From the NCBI GenBank assembly GCA_963923955.1, contig OZ000552.1, positions 2,480,001 through 2,544,000 of the forward strand: a stretch of DNA of 64,000 nt, in the 5' to 3' direction. A model generated the notes under the pieces. It was not told the origin of the DNA. It worked only from the letters and a program-made list of their open reading frames with translations, and did not search any database. Of the stretch, positions 28,466 to 35,742 are shown piece by piece (within the stretch, counting starts at the first letter, position 1; each line of letters starts with the position of its first letter). The stretch is from G963923955 sp963923955 (GTDB lineage Bacteria > Pseudomonadota > Gammaproteobacteria > Eutrophobiales > Eutrophobiaceae). The translations under genes and the position numbers were made by a program.

Positions 28466-30580
28466 TTAGAATTTCCCACTGATTGAAAACAGCGCATTGA
28501 GCGGGGCGCCCACGCTCGCCTGATGCGTGCTGTGCGCATTCGGGAAGTAGCGCTCATCGCTCAGGTTTTCGATATTGACCTGCAAGCGTAGCTTCTCAGA
28601 CCAGTCATAATAGGCCGCGGCATCAAGCCGGGTATAGCCCGGCAGCACCTGGCTGCCGCCATCACGGATCAAGGACTCGCCCTGGTAGCTCACGCCCAGG
28701 CTGAGGCCGCTGCGCTCGGTCAGCGCATAGTTGCCCCAGAAATACAGCATGTTCTGCGGCAACTCGCGCGGCTTGGCACCGGCAGCGGTCTTCCCGTTGA
28801 GATAGCTGTAGCCGCCGTAGAAGGACAGGCGCGCAAAGACCTGTCCCTGCACCTGCAACTCAAGGCCCTCAATTTCAAGGCCGCGCACTTCAAACTGTTC
28901 ACCGGTCGCATTGTCTCGATCAGCGCGCCGTTGATCATTCTGGAAATACGCCGCGGTGAAGCTAAAAGTCGGGATCAGGTCCCATTTTACGCCGACTTCC
29001 CAGCTTTCAAATTTATCCGGGTCCAGCTGGTTCGCAGCGCCGTTGATATTGGCAAACTGCTCGCCGCTTCTAGGCAGGAAGGATTCGCTGTAGCTGCCGT
29101 AGAGGGAAAGGTTTTCTTGGGGTTTTAGGATCACGCCGGCGCGCGGGGAGAATTCTTCGTCCTTGCGGGTGCGAATCTCACCGGCAACGACATTATTCAC
29201 TTCGATGTCAAAGCTGTCGTAGCGCAGGCCCAAGACAACATCCAGCCAGGATGTGACCTCGACCTGATCCTGGATATAGACCGAATAGACGTCAATGCTC
29301 ACGCGCGTATCGTCATTTAGATCCCGGGCGAAACTGTTGCTCGTTGCCGCCCCGCTTGTGCTGCGGCCGGTGCCGCCGCTTAATGTAAGCGGGCGGGCGA
29401 TGGTGAAGACTTCGTTGTCATCTGCTGTGCTGTCCCAGAAGGCGTTAAAGCGATCCTGATCGGAAGAAGTATCGATGTATTCGCCGCCGAAGAGCAGCGT
29501 ATGCGCCATCGCGCCGGTGCTAAATTCCCCGATCAGGTTTGCCGCCAGGATCAGGTTTTGACGCTCGGTTGCATCGACATAGCCATCGAGCGTCACCACC
29601 TCAGGCGTCTGCGCCTGGTCATAGCCGGATGCATAAAAGTTCTGATACAGCTTGTCATAATCGCCGTAGAACATGCTCAGATTCACCTTCAGGTTATCTA
29701 AAAATTCATGTTCCAGGGCCGCGCGCAGTACATGGGCGGTGAGATCTGTCTGATTTAGCTCCGGGTCGGCAAAGACAATATCGGCAAGGGCCGCAACCGG
29801 TTTTCCATCGGTGCCGGTTGGAATGCCGCGATCAATAAAACGCTCGTGGTGAATATATTCATAGGCCAGATCGAGCGTTGTGGCCGGGCGCAACTCGAAT
29901 CGGACGGTCGGGTTCATGCCGAGGCGCTCACCGCCGTAGAAATCACGATGATTATTAAGGTCGGCGTAATAGGCATTGAGCCGCAAGGCCGCATTCTCGC
30001 TGAACGCAAGATTGCCATCCACCTGAACATCGTATTCGCCATAGCTATCGACGCTCGCCCGGTAGCCGCTGAAATTCTCATCCAGTACGCCCTTTTTCAT
30101 CACGCGATTTAAGACCCCGCCGGTGCCGCCGCGACCAAAGAGCAGGGCATTCGGGCCGCGCAGGATTTCGACCTGCTCTATGTTGTACAGCGGACGGTAG
30201 TATTGAACATCATCACGCACGCCATCAATAAAGAAGTCCGCCGTTGAGCGGACGCCGCGAAACACGAGCGCATCCCGATGGCCTTCGCCTTGCGAGCTGT
30301 TCACGCCGACCGTGTAGTCGATGATGTCGCCGAGACTCTTGACACCCTGCTGCCGGATCTGCTCAGCGCTGAAGATGGACAGGCTCTGCGGTACATCAAT
30401 AATCGGGGTCGGCGTCTTCACCGAGTTCAGCTTGTCAATGGATAGGTATTTGCCCTGTACGATGATCTCGTCTGTGGGCCGGTTGTCGGGATTTTGCGCT
30501 GCAACCTGGCCTGTTATCACCACTGATGCAAGCATGATTGCCATGGTTGATAGTGCTGATGCGTATTTTTTTAAGCGCAT
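28466..30580 (-). CDS. TonB-dependent siderophore receptor
   Basis: Outer-membrane receptor for a ferric siderophore, 704 residues. There is an N-terminal signal peptide (about 1-28, cut near VAAQ) and a plug domain beginning DEIIVQGKY with the plug segment IIDVPQSLSIFSAEQIRQQG. A 22-strand barrel follows, ending in the obligatory aromatic residue (FSISGKF). It belongs to the FhuA/FoxA/FpvA-like siderophore receptor family, but the exact siderophore cannot be inferred. The ATG has AGGAGG upstream. A perfect Fur palindrome covers the likely -10 region, and fbpABC follows downstream. Confidence 0.95.
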   Translation of the reverse strand: MRLKKYASALSTMAIMLASVVITGQVAAQNPDNRPTDEIIVQGKYLSIDKLNSVKTPTPIIDVPQSLSIFSAEQIRQQGVKSLGDIIDYTVGVNSSQGEGHRDALVFRGVRSTADFFIDGVRDDVQYYRPLYNIEQVEILRGPNALLFGRGGTGGVLNRVMKKGVLDENFSGYRASVDSYGEYDVQVDGNLAFSENAALRLNAYYADLNNHRDFYGGERLGMNPTVRFELRPATTLDLAYEYIHHERFIDRGIPTGTDGKPVAALADIVFADPELNQTDLTAHVLRAALEHEFLDNLKVNLSMFYGDYDKLYQNFYASGYDQAQTPEVVTLDGYVDATERQNLILAANLIGEFSTGAMAHTLLFGGEYIDTSSDQDRFNAFWDSTADDNEVFTIARPLTLSGGTGRSTSGAATSNSFARDLNDDTRVSIDVYSVYIQDQVEVTSWLDVVLGLRYDSFDIEVNNVVAGEIRTRKDEEFSPRAGVILKPQENLSLYGSYSESFLPRSGEQFANINGAANQLDPDKFESWEVGVKWDLIPTFSFTAAYFQNDQRRADRDNATGEQFEVRGLEIEGLELQVQGQVFARLSFYGGYSYLNGKTAAGAKPRELPQNMLYFWGNYALTERSGLSLGVSYQGESLIRDGGSQVLPGYTRLDAAAYYDWSEKLRLQVNIENLSDERYFPNAHSTHQASVGAPLNALFSISGKF

Positions 30581-30644
30581 TTGCTGCCTCCTTAAAATGT
30601 AAAAATGTTCTCCGAAAAATCGGGGCTTGGGATAAACTTTGATA

Positions 30645-30669
30645 CTAAATGATAATTATTATCATTTAG
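30645..30669. promoter_or_regulatory. Fur box, perfect palindrome, over the receptor promoter
   Basis: Two perfect 12-base arms around a central T at 30657, containing the Fur half-site core AATGATAAT. On the minus strand a -35 like TTGACT (30684-30679) is followed after about 17 bases by an AT-rich -10 within this palindrome. Fur binding would therefore block the receptor/fbpABC promoter. It lies 65 bases upstream of the receptor start. Confidence 0.9.
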
Positions 30670-30706
30670 TTTTGCAATAGTCAAGCATTCTCAGTAGCAT
30701 TTCTCT

Positions 30707-30727
30707 AAATAAGAATCATTCTCATTT
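30707..30727. promoter_or_regulatory. Second Fur box, in front of the 90-residue unknown gene
   Basis: A 21-base near-palindrome (arms AAATAAGAAT and ATTCTCATTT around C at 30717, one mismatched pair) matching the AATGAGAAT-type Fur half-sites. It ends 13 bases before the ATG at 30741 and abuts the GGAGGA ribosome-binding site, so it should control the plus-strand gene. Confidence 0.8.
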
Positions 30728-30740
30728 GGAGGAGAAAATA

Positions 30741-31013
30741 ATGCAATATGTTGTTGAGGCCAGTTTGAAGCGAGGGAAACCCCGCCTGCGCGTGATTGAC
30801 GCCGCCACCGGCCAGACCCGGCTTGAGTGGGGCCTGGTCAAGGTCAACGAAATGCTTGAAACGGGCGAGATAAGCCAGGAAGAATTCCTGCGGCCGGAGC
30901 GCTACGGCATGAAGCTGTTAGTCAAAAATCTCTTTCTGCTCTCCTGTGCCGATGGCCTGTCCATCAGCCCGGAGTGCAATCAGGCGCTGGGCTATAAGGT
31001 GGAGCCTAAATAA
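30741..31013 (+). CDS. Small Fur-regulated protein of unknown function
   Basis: A 90-residue soluble protein starting MQYVVEASLKRGKPRLRVID, with a strong GGAGGA ribosome-binding site 8-14 bases upstream. I do not recognise a family. It has no signal peptide or membrane segment. The sequence suggests an alpha/beta fold with a basic N-terminal strand pair, a helix containing NEMLETGEISQEEFLRPERYG, and two cysteines in the C-terminal third (LLSCADGLSISPECN). It lies between divergent iron-uptake genes and the convergent bfd gene, right behind its own Fur box. An iron-starvation role is likely, for example in iron handling or as a regulator of Bfr/Bfd, but this is inference. An in-frame start at 30726 is less likely. 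Confidence 0.75.
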   Translation: MQYVVEASLKRGKPRLRVIDAATGQTRLEWGLVKVNEMLETGEISQEEFLRPERYGMKLLVKNLFLLSCADGLSISPECNQALGYKVEPK

Positions 31014-31050
31014 ATAGCCTGGATAAATCAGGGGCTGGAAAATAAAAAAC

Positions 31051-31272
31051 TCAGACCGAGGCCAGGTCGGAAAACGGCATCTCCGGGGCCGTGGCACCAT
31101 TCAGGGCATCTTCCAGAACGTCCTGCAGGCAATGCTCCACACGCTCAGCACACGTGCCGCAGCAGGTGGCCACTTCCAACTCATCGCGCAGCCGGGACAG
31201 GGTATCGGCGCCATTGCCGATGGCGGTCTTTATCTGCCCCTCAGTAATCGCATTGCAAACACAGACGTACAT
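31051..31272 (-). CDS. bfd: Bacterioferritin-associated ferredoxin
   Basis: A small [2Fe-2S] protein that docks on bacterioferritin and passes electrons to its core so iron can be released. It has 73 residues. All four cluster cysteines are at the known positions 4, 6, 38 and 41 (CVC near the start and CCGTC). It lies downstream of bfr on the same strand, 109 bases after the bfr stop, with Fur-like sequences between. It is normally induced by iron starvation. The C-terminal extension (about 55-73) is slightly longer than in E. coli Bfd. Confidence 0.95.
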   Translation of the reverse strand: MYVCVCNAITEGQIKTAIGNGADTLSRLRDELEVATCCGTCAERVEHCLQDVLEDALNGATAPEMPFSDLASV

Positions 31273-31299
31273 TCTTCCAATTCCGACCCAAGATAGTAG

Positions 31300-31340
31300 T
31301 GGATAAGAATCATAGTATAAATGAGAATTGTTTGCAATAC
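31300..31340. promoter_or_regulatory. Degenerate Fur-box-like elements upstream of bfd
   Basis: Two adjacent imperfect Fur-like sites: GATAAGAATCATAGTAT, then AAATGAGAAT followed by a weaker right half TGTTTGCAAT. They lie 28-68 bases upstream of the bfd start (31272, minus strand). The left halves are good and the right halves are poor, so binding is plausible but not certain. Confidence 0.45.
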
Positions 31341-31381
31341 TAGTTTATTGAATAATTTCCCCTTATCTCAGCCCAAAAAAC

Positions 31382-31846
31382 CTACAGCTTTGACTGCAGG
31401 TAGTTCTCCATGCCGATCTTGTCGATCAATTCCAGCTGCGTCTCCAGCCAATCCACATGCTCTTCCTCGCCTTCCAGGATACCTTCCAGCAGCTCCCTGG
31501 AGACATAGTCCTTGACCGACTCACAGTACTCGATCGCCTCACGCAGCAGCGGGATCGCCTCCTGTTCCAGCCTCAAATCTCCCTGCATGATCTCCTTCGT
31601 ATCCTCGCCGATATACAGCCGACCCAGCTCCTGCAGATTGGGCAGGCCCTCCAAAAAGAGGATGCGCTCAATCAGTTGATCGGCATGCTTCATCTCATCA
31701 ACAGACTCATGATACTCATACTCATTCAGCGCCCCTAAGCCCCAGTTTTTATACATCCGGGCATGTAAAAAATACTGGTTAATCGCCGTTAATTCATTTT
31801 TCAGGGCCTTGTTAAGGTACTCAACCACTTTATTATCAATCTTCAT
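31382..31846 (-). CDS. bfr: Bacterioferritin
   Basis: Iron-storage protein of 154 residues that forms a 24-subunit haem-containing shell. Every ferroxidase ligand is present at the classic positions: Glu18, Glu51, His54, Glu94, Glu127 and His130. The haem-ligand Met52 is also conserved, so this is a true haem-binding, catalytically active Bfr. It is followed by bfd. A perfect Fur palindrome lies 84-102 bases upstream of the ATG, in the gap shared with prlC. Confidence 0.97.
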   Translation of the reverse strand: MKIDNKVVEYLNKALKNELTAINQYFLHARMYKNWGLGALNEYEYHESVDEMKHADQLIERILFLEGLPNLQELGRLYIGEDTKEIMQGDLRLEQEAIPLLREAIEYCESVKDYVSRELLEGILEGEEEHVDWLETQLELIDKIGMENYLQSKL

Positions 31847-31929
31847 ACGGGCTTCCTCCCAGATAGATTTTATAAAGCTATAAGCATAGCCAATGCAGCG
31901 CAGAATGCAAGGATAAGTGATTGATTTGA

Positions 31930-31948
31930 AATGATAATTATTATCATT
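31930..31948. promoter_or_regulatory. Fur box upstream of bfr
   Basis: A perfect 19-base palindrome (AATGATAAT, central T, ATTATCATT) identical in core to the receptor Fur box. It lies 84 bases upstream of bfr (minus) and 130 upstream of prlC (plus). The bfr side is the natural target. Whether Fur here represses or activates bfr cannot be read from the sequence. Confidence 0.85.
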
Positions 31949-32077
31949 AGCGGTATGTGGGGATAATTCTTACTTAGCTTATAACTGGCACATAGGCCGA
32001 TATTTACCTACTATTGGCCTTAGCCGCAGATTACAAAGCAGCATAACCCTCATCAGAACCTTAAAAAAACCAACGCC

Positions 32078-34138
32078 ATGAGCAATCCTTTATTAGCACT
32101 GCCGGACCTGCCTGCCTTTGATAAGATAAAGGCGGAACACATCGAACCCGCCATCGATACCCTGTTGGCGCAATGCCGGGAAACTGTTGAAAGACTGCTG
32201 GCGGAAAACGGACAATACTCGTGGGCGAACCTGATTGAACCGCTGGCCGATCAGGACGATAGGCTCCACCGCGCCTGGTCGCCGGTCAGTCATCTACACG
32301 CCGTTGCCGACACCGAACCCCTGCGCAAGGCATACAATGCCTGCCTGCCAAAGCTGACCGCCTACAGCGCCGCAATGGGGCAACACGAGGGGCTGTATCG
32401 GGCCTATAAACAGATCGCGGAGAGCCCCGGCTATGACACACTTGATCCGGCGCAAAAAAAGACTATCGACAATGCCCTGCGTGATTTTCGTCTATCCGGC
32501 ATTGCCCTTGATGAAGAAAAACGCGCCCGCTACCGGGCGATCAAACAAAAACTCTCTGCGGCCCAGACGAAGTTTGAAGAGAACGTACTGGATGCGACCC
32601 ATGCCTGGACAAAACACATCACCGACCAAGACTTGTTGAAGGGTCTGCCTGAGTCCGTCTTGGCCTTGGCCCGACAACAGGCGCGGCGCGAGGAAAAGGC
32701 GGGCTGGGTCTTTACGCTGGACATGCCTTCCTATCTGCCCCTTATGCAATATGTTGAAGATCCTGCGCTGCGCCGGGAGGTCTATGCGGCCTATGTAACG
32801 CGCGCCGCTGCTGCGGACACGGGCGCAAGCCAATGGGACAACAGCGAGTTCATGGTCGAGATTATCCGCCTGCGCCGACAGCTCGCCGGGCTGCTGGATT
32901 TTGACAGCTATGCGGATTACTCCCTGGAGAGCAAGATGGCCAAGAGCCCGGCGGAAGTGCTGGCATTTTTACAAGACTTAGCTGAGCGCTCGCGGCCGGT
33001 GGCGCAGGCGGAATTGGAAGAGCTACAAGAGTTTGCCCGGCAATCCGCACAGCTTGATTCTCTGGCGGCCTGGGACCTGGCCTTTTATTCAGAGCGGCTG
33101 CGAGAGCATAAATTTAATTTTACCCAAGAGGAATTACGCCCTTATTTTCCAGCGCCGAAGGTTCTATCGGGCATGTTTGCCGTGGTTGCTAGGCTCTACG
33201 GGCTGGACATCAATGAAAAATCGGGCATTGCCGCATGGCATCCCGATGTCCGCTATTTTGAAATCCATGACGAGGAAGGGCAGCTGCGCGGCGCTTTCTT
33301 CTTGGATCTGTACGCCCGGGCGCACAAACGCGGCGGCGCCTGGATGGATGAGTGTGTTGTGCGCAAGCGCTCCGGCACCCGGCTGCAACACCCGGTGGCC
33401 TATCTGAGCTGTAATTTCACGCCGCCCATCGGCAATGACCCGGCCCTGCTCACCCACGATGAAGTCCAGACCCTGTTTCACGAATTCGGGCATGGCCTGC
33501 ACCACCTGCTGACCCGCATTGATTGCCCGGCCGTCTCCGGCATCAACGGCGTACCTTGGGATGCGGCGGAGCTGCCCAGCCAGTTCATGGAAAACTGGTG
33601 CTGGGAGCGCGCGGCGCTGGACTTGATCGCCGAGCACTACCAGACGGGCGCCGCCCTGCCGGATGCGCTGTTCAACAAGATGCGCGCAGCACGCACCTTC
33701 CAGTCCGGGATGCAGATGCTGCGGCAACTGGAATTCGCCGTCTTCGACTTCCGCCTGCACCATGAACGGCGCGGGGAGACCGCCGCAGACATCCAGGCCC
33801 TGCTCGATGAGGTCAGGGCGCGGATCGCGCTCATCATCCCGCCAGCATACAATCGCTTCCAGAATAGCTTCTCCCACATCTTTGCCGGCGGTTACGCAGC
33901 GGCCTACTATAGCTATAAATGGGCCGAGGTCTTGGCGGCGGACGCCTTCTCAAAATTCGAGGAAAACGGTATCTTTCACCGGGCAACGGGCAGAGAATTC
34001 CTGCATGCAATCCTGGAACAAGGCGGCGCGCGCGATCCGATGGAGCTATTTATTGCGTTCAGGGGCAGAAGACCCGACACGGAGGCATTACTACGCCAGG
34101 CGGGCATATTGACTCAAGGCACGGGCGCGAGTACATGA
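32078..34138 (+). CDS. prlC: Oligopeptidase A
   Basis: A cytoplasmic M3-family zinc peptidase that degrades short peptides, including cleaved signal peptides. It has 686 residues, standard for PrlC/OpdA. The zinc site HEFGH is at about 468-472 (LFHEFGHGLHHLL), with the third ligand downstream in the family-typical position. The stop overlaps the next start in an ATGA, coupling it to the SH3-domain gene, an association often seen in gammaproteobacteria. Confidence 0.97.
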   Translation: MSNPLLALPDLPAFDKIKAEHIEPAIDTLLAQCRETVERLLAENGQYSWANLIEPLADQDDRLHRAWSPVSHLHAVADTEPLRKAYNACLPKLTAYSAAMGQHEGLYRAYKQIAESPGYDTLDPAQKKTIDNALRDFRLSGIALDEEKRARYRAIKQKLSAAQTKFEENVLDATHAWTKHITDQDLLKGLPESVLALARQQARREEKAGWVFTLDMPSYLPLMQYVEDPALRREVYAAYVTRAAAADTGASQWDNSEFMVEIIRLRRQLAGLLDFDSYADYSLESKMAKSPAEVLAFLQDLAERSRPVAQAELEELQEFARQSAQLDSLAAWDLAFYSERLREHKFNFTQEELRPYFPAPKVLSGMFAVVARLYGLDINEKSGIAAWHPDVRYFEIHDEEGQLRGAFFLDLYARAHKRGGAWMDECVVRKRSGTRLQHPVAYLSCNFTPPIGNDPALLTHDEVQTLFHEFGHGLHHLLTRIDCPAVSGINGVPWDAAELPSQFMENWCWERAALDLIAEHYQTGAALPDALFNKMRAARTFQSGMQMLRQLEFAVFDFRLHHERRGETAADIQALLDEVRARIALIIPPAYNRFQNSFSHIFAGGYAAAYYSYKWAEVLAADAFSKFEENGIFHRATGREFLHAILEQGGARDPMELFIAFRGRRPDTEALLRQAGILTQGTGAST

Positions 34139-34875
34139 AGCGCGCTGCTTTTTCTTATCTTGCTATGCCTCTTGCGCTGCTCGCCGCGGCGCCGCTACTC
34201 GCTGAGACAAGCTATATCAGCGATCAGTTGCAGATAGGCTTACATGAAGAGAAAAATCTGGATAGCCCGATCATCAAGACCCTGCCGAGCGGCACGGCCT
34301 TGGAGCTGATCAAGCAGGAGGAGAATGTCTCTTTTGTCCGTGACCCCCAAGGCGCTAGCGGCTGGATAGACAACAGCTATCTGATGAATAGCGACCCAGA
34401 CAATGACCAACTGCGCGCTGCACGAGAGCAGATCAGCGCCCTGCAGTCCCGGCTTGATACAGCACAGCAAGAGATAAGCAGCCTGCAAGGCCGGGCGGCC
34501 GATGCTGCAGCGGTGCAAGCGCTTAGACAGGAAAAGACCGCGATTGAGGCCCGGCTCAAGGCGGAAAAACTAAAGGCCGGGCAATTAGAGGCCGAGATTT
34601 CAAGATTGCGCAAGCGCGTGGGCATGAGTAACGATAAGCAATCCTTGTATGAACAGATCGAGGCGCTGGAGGCGGATAAGAAAAACCTGGAAGTAGCCCT
34701 TGCCATTTCCCGCGGTGACGGCGAGGGCGCGCTGTCAGCGCGCCTTGGCAGTGAGGCACGCGGCTGGCGTGCGCTGGCTATTTATCTGGTAATCAGCATG
34801 TTGATCGGGCTCGGGCTGGGTGTATATTTTATGGATCTCCTCAACCGCCGGCGACATGGCGGCTTTCGTACTTAA
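34135..34875 (+). CDS. SH3-domain signal-peptide membrane protein (YgiM/TIGR04211-like)
   Basis: A 246-residue exported protein starting at the ATG at 34135. It has a signal peptide (MKRAAFSYLAMPLALLAA, cut near LLAE) and a bacterial SH3 domain (about 24-85, with the GASGWIDNSYL end motif). A long coiled coil (about 90-205) follows, and one C-terminal membrane helix (AIYLVISMLIGLGLGVYF) ends in a basic tail. The layout matches the YgiM-like family, which is inner-membrane anchored with its domain in the periplasm. Its exact function is not known. The start overlaps the prlC stop by four bases, so the longer open frame upstream is not the gene start. Confidence 0.88.
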   Translation: MKRAAFSYLAMPLALLAAAPLLAETSYISDQLQIGLHEEKNLDSPIIKTLPSGTALELIKQEENVSFVRDPQGASGWIDNSYLMNSDPDNDQLRAAREQISALQSRLDTAQQEISSLQGRAADAAAVQALRQEKTAIEARLKAEKLKAGQLEAEISRLRKRVGMSNDKQSLYEQIEALEADKKNLEVALAISRGDGEGALSARLGSEARGWRALAIYLVISMLIGLGLGVYFMDLLNRRRHGGFRT

Positions 34876-34890
34876 TCAGCATCGCTTTGC

Positions 34891-34960
34891 TTTGCCCGCT
34901 AAAATTTTCCTGCGAATTTGCCCATTACAATTTGCCCCCTAAAATTTTCCAGCTAATTTG
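34891..34960 (+). repeat. Imperfect 40-base tandem duplication before rpmE
   Basis: A 30-base segment at 34891-34920 recurs at 34931-34960 with three mismatches. The shared core is CTAAAATTTTCC flanked by TTTGCCC and AATTTG. The remaining ten bases of each 40-base unit are less alike. It lies between the SH3-protein stop and rpmE, ending 73 bases before the rpmE ATG, and may be an operator or promoter duplication. Confidence 0.85.
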
Positions 34961-35033
34961 CAATAACTGATAGCCTGCATTAGAGTCCCCGCCCTGCCCG
35001 TGCCGGCCCTGCTCACAAGAGGATAAACAAATA

Positions 35034-35234
35034 ATGAAGGCAGAAATACATCCCAAATACCGCGAGATAACCGTTCGTTGCAGTTGCGGCAATCGCTTTA
35101 CGACCCGCTCCACCTACGGCGGCGACCTGCATGTTGATGTCTGCTCAGAATGCCATCCCTTTTATACCGGCAAGCAGAAGCTCTTGGACAGCGCCGGCCG
35201 CGTTGACAAGTTCCGGCGCAAATACGGCATGTAA
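35034..35234 (+). CDS. rpmE: 50S ribosomal protein L31, zinc-binding form
   Basis: A 66-residue large-subunit protein that bridges the subunits near the central protuberance. All four zinc cysteines are present (16, 18, 37 and 40; CSC and CSEC), so this is the zinc-containing C+ type rather than the zinc-free paralogue made in zinc starvation. An AGAGGA lies about eight bases upstream of the ATG. It is preceded by the 40-base repeats and followed by the large non-coding region with the DnaA boxes. Confidence 0.97.
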   Translation: MKAEIHPKYREITVRCSCGNRFTTRSTYGGDLHVDVCSECHPFYTGKQKLLDSAGRVDKFRRKYGM

Positions 35235-35350
35235 GACCTGCTGACCGTGGCCACAGAATTTGATTATTTTTTGCTTCACTTAGCCCCTCTCTTTTAAGCC
35301 GGTTTCTAGCTTTATCGACCTAACTCTTTGCCTGCCTTATGCTTGATCTG

Positions 35351-35564
35351 TTATCCACATTTTCTGTGGATAAGTTTGTGGACGAGCCGCAAAAAGCGCC
35401 CCAAAATCAGCATTTTTAAGCGCTTTATGACGGAATTGTTAAAATTTAACCACTTCGATAAAAGCCACATTATTCAATCACTTATCCGTGCTTACTCGCT
35501 CTGCGACCGATCAGCACCAATCTTCCTTGAATTTTCTGGCCAATCAAGTCCTCACTGTGCATAA
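35351..35564. promoter_or_regulatory. Cluster of DnaA boxes in an intergenic region
   Basis: A perfect DnaA box TTATCCACA (35351-35359) faces its exact inverted copy TGTGGATAA (35365-35373) across five bases. A third consensus box in reverse, TGTGCATAA (35556-35564), lies 180 bases on. Two weaker 7/9 matches are at about 35378-35386 and 35482-35490. The stretch between holds the AT-rich palindrome GTTAAAATTTAAC. No gene is supported here (35235-35580). The cluster could be a replication origin, a DnaA-titration site or a DnaA-controlled promoter. dnaA itself is not in the window. Confidence 0.6.
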
Positions 35565-35587
35565 AAAACCTTGCCTTGGCATTGAAG

Positions 35588-35615
35588 GGAACATTTTTAG
35601 AATTTGCTGGTCATA
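35588..35615 (+). promoter_or_regulatory. Sigma-E/AlgU-like promoter of the small RNA
   Basis: GGAACAT (35588-35594), 16 bases, then TCATA (35611-35615). This resembles the extracytoplasmic sigma-E/AlgU consensus (GGAACTT, 15-17 bases, TCnnA). The predicted transcription start is near 35622. It is one base off consensus in the -35 and is judged partly from context. Confidence 0.45.
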
Positions 35616-35621
35616 GAAACC

Positions 35622-35742
35622 AAGCGATTCTTCCTGCTCTTCCCCTGGCAGGATGAGTAACGAATCCCGGTCCCCCAGCCGGGTAATATCGGCCCCGGCT
35701 TTTACCTCCCCCTTGAATTTAAGAGCCGGGGCCTCTTTTTTT
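35622..35742 (+). ncRNA. Candidate small regulatory RNA at the Spot 42/ErsA position
   Basis: A predicted RNA of about 120 nucleotides. Stem 1 is TCCTGC/GCAGGA (35632-35637 with 35648-35653) and exposes a C-rich loop. Stem 2 is CCCGG/CCGGG (35666-35670 with 35679-35683) and exposes TCCCCCAG. The third hairpin is a strong terminator with a loop containing CTCCCCC. C-rich loops of this kind pair with Shine-Dalgarno sequences in Hfq-dependent RNAs. It is convergent with engB, the location of spf in E. coli and ersA in Pseudomonas (those lie between polA and engB). Here polA is not adjacent. Ends are estimates. Confidence 0.6.
35691..35742 (+). terminator. Strong rho-independent terminator (3' end of the small RNA)
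   Basis: A perfect 10-base stem GGCCCCGGCT (35691-35700) with AGCCGGGGCC (35724-35733), loop of 23 bases, then TC followed by seven T. The T run reaches the engB stop codon. It is oriented for plus-strand transcription, where no protein gene precedes it, which points to a non-coding transcript. Confidence 0.85.

Noticed and set aside
35328..35564. 78-codon plus-strand frame across the DnaA boxes
   Set aside because: No ribosome-binding site and no protein-like composition; the DnaA boxes and AT-rich palindrome explain the region better.
35235..35740. Calling this region a proven replication origin
   Set aside because: Only three good DnaA boxes, few GATC sites and no adjacent dnaA/gidA/rpmH; reported only as a candidate DnaA-binding region.
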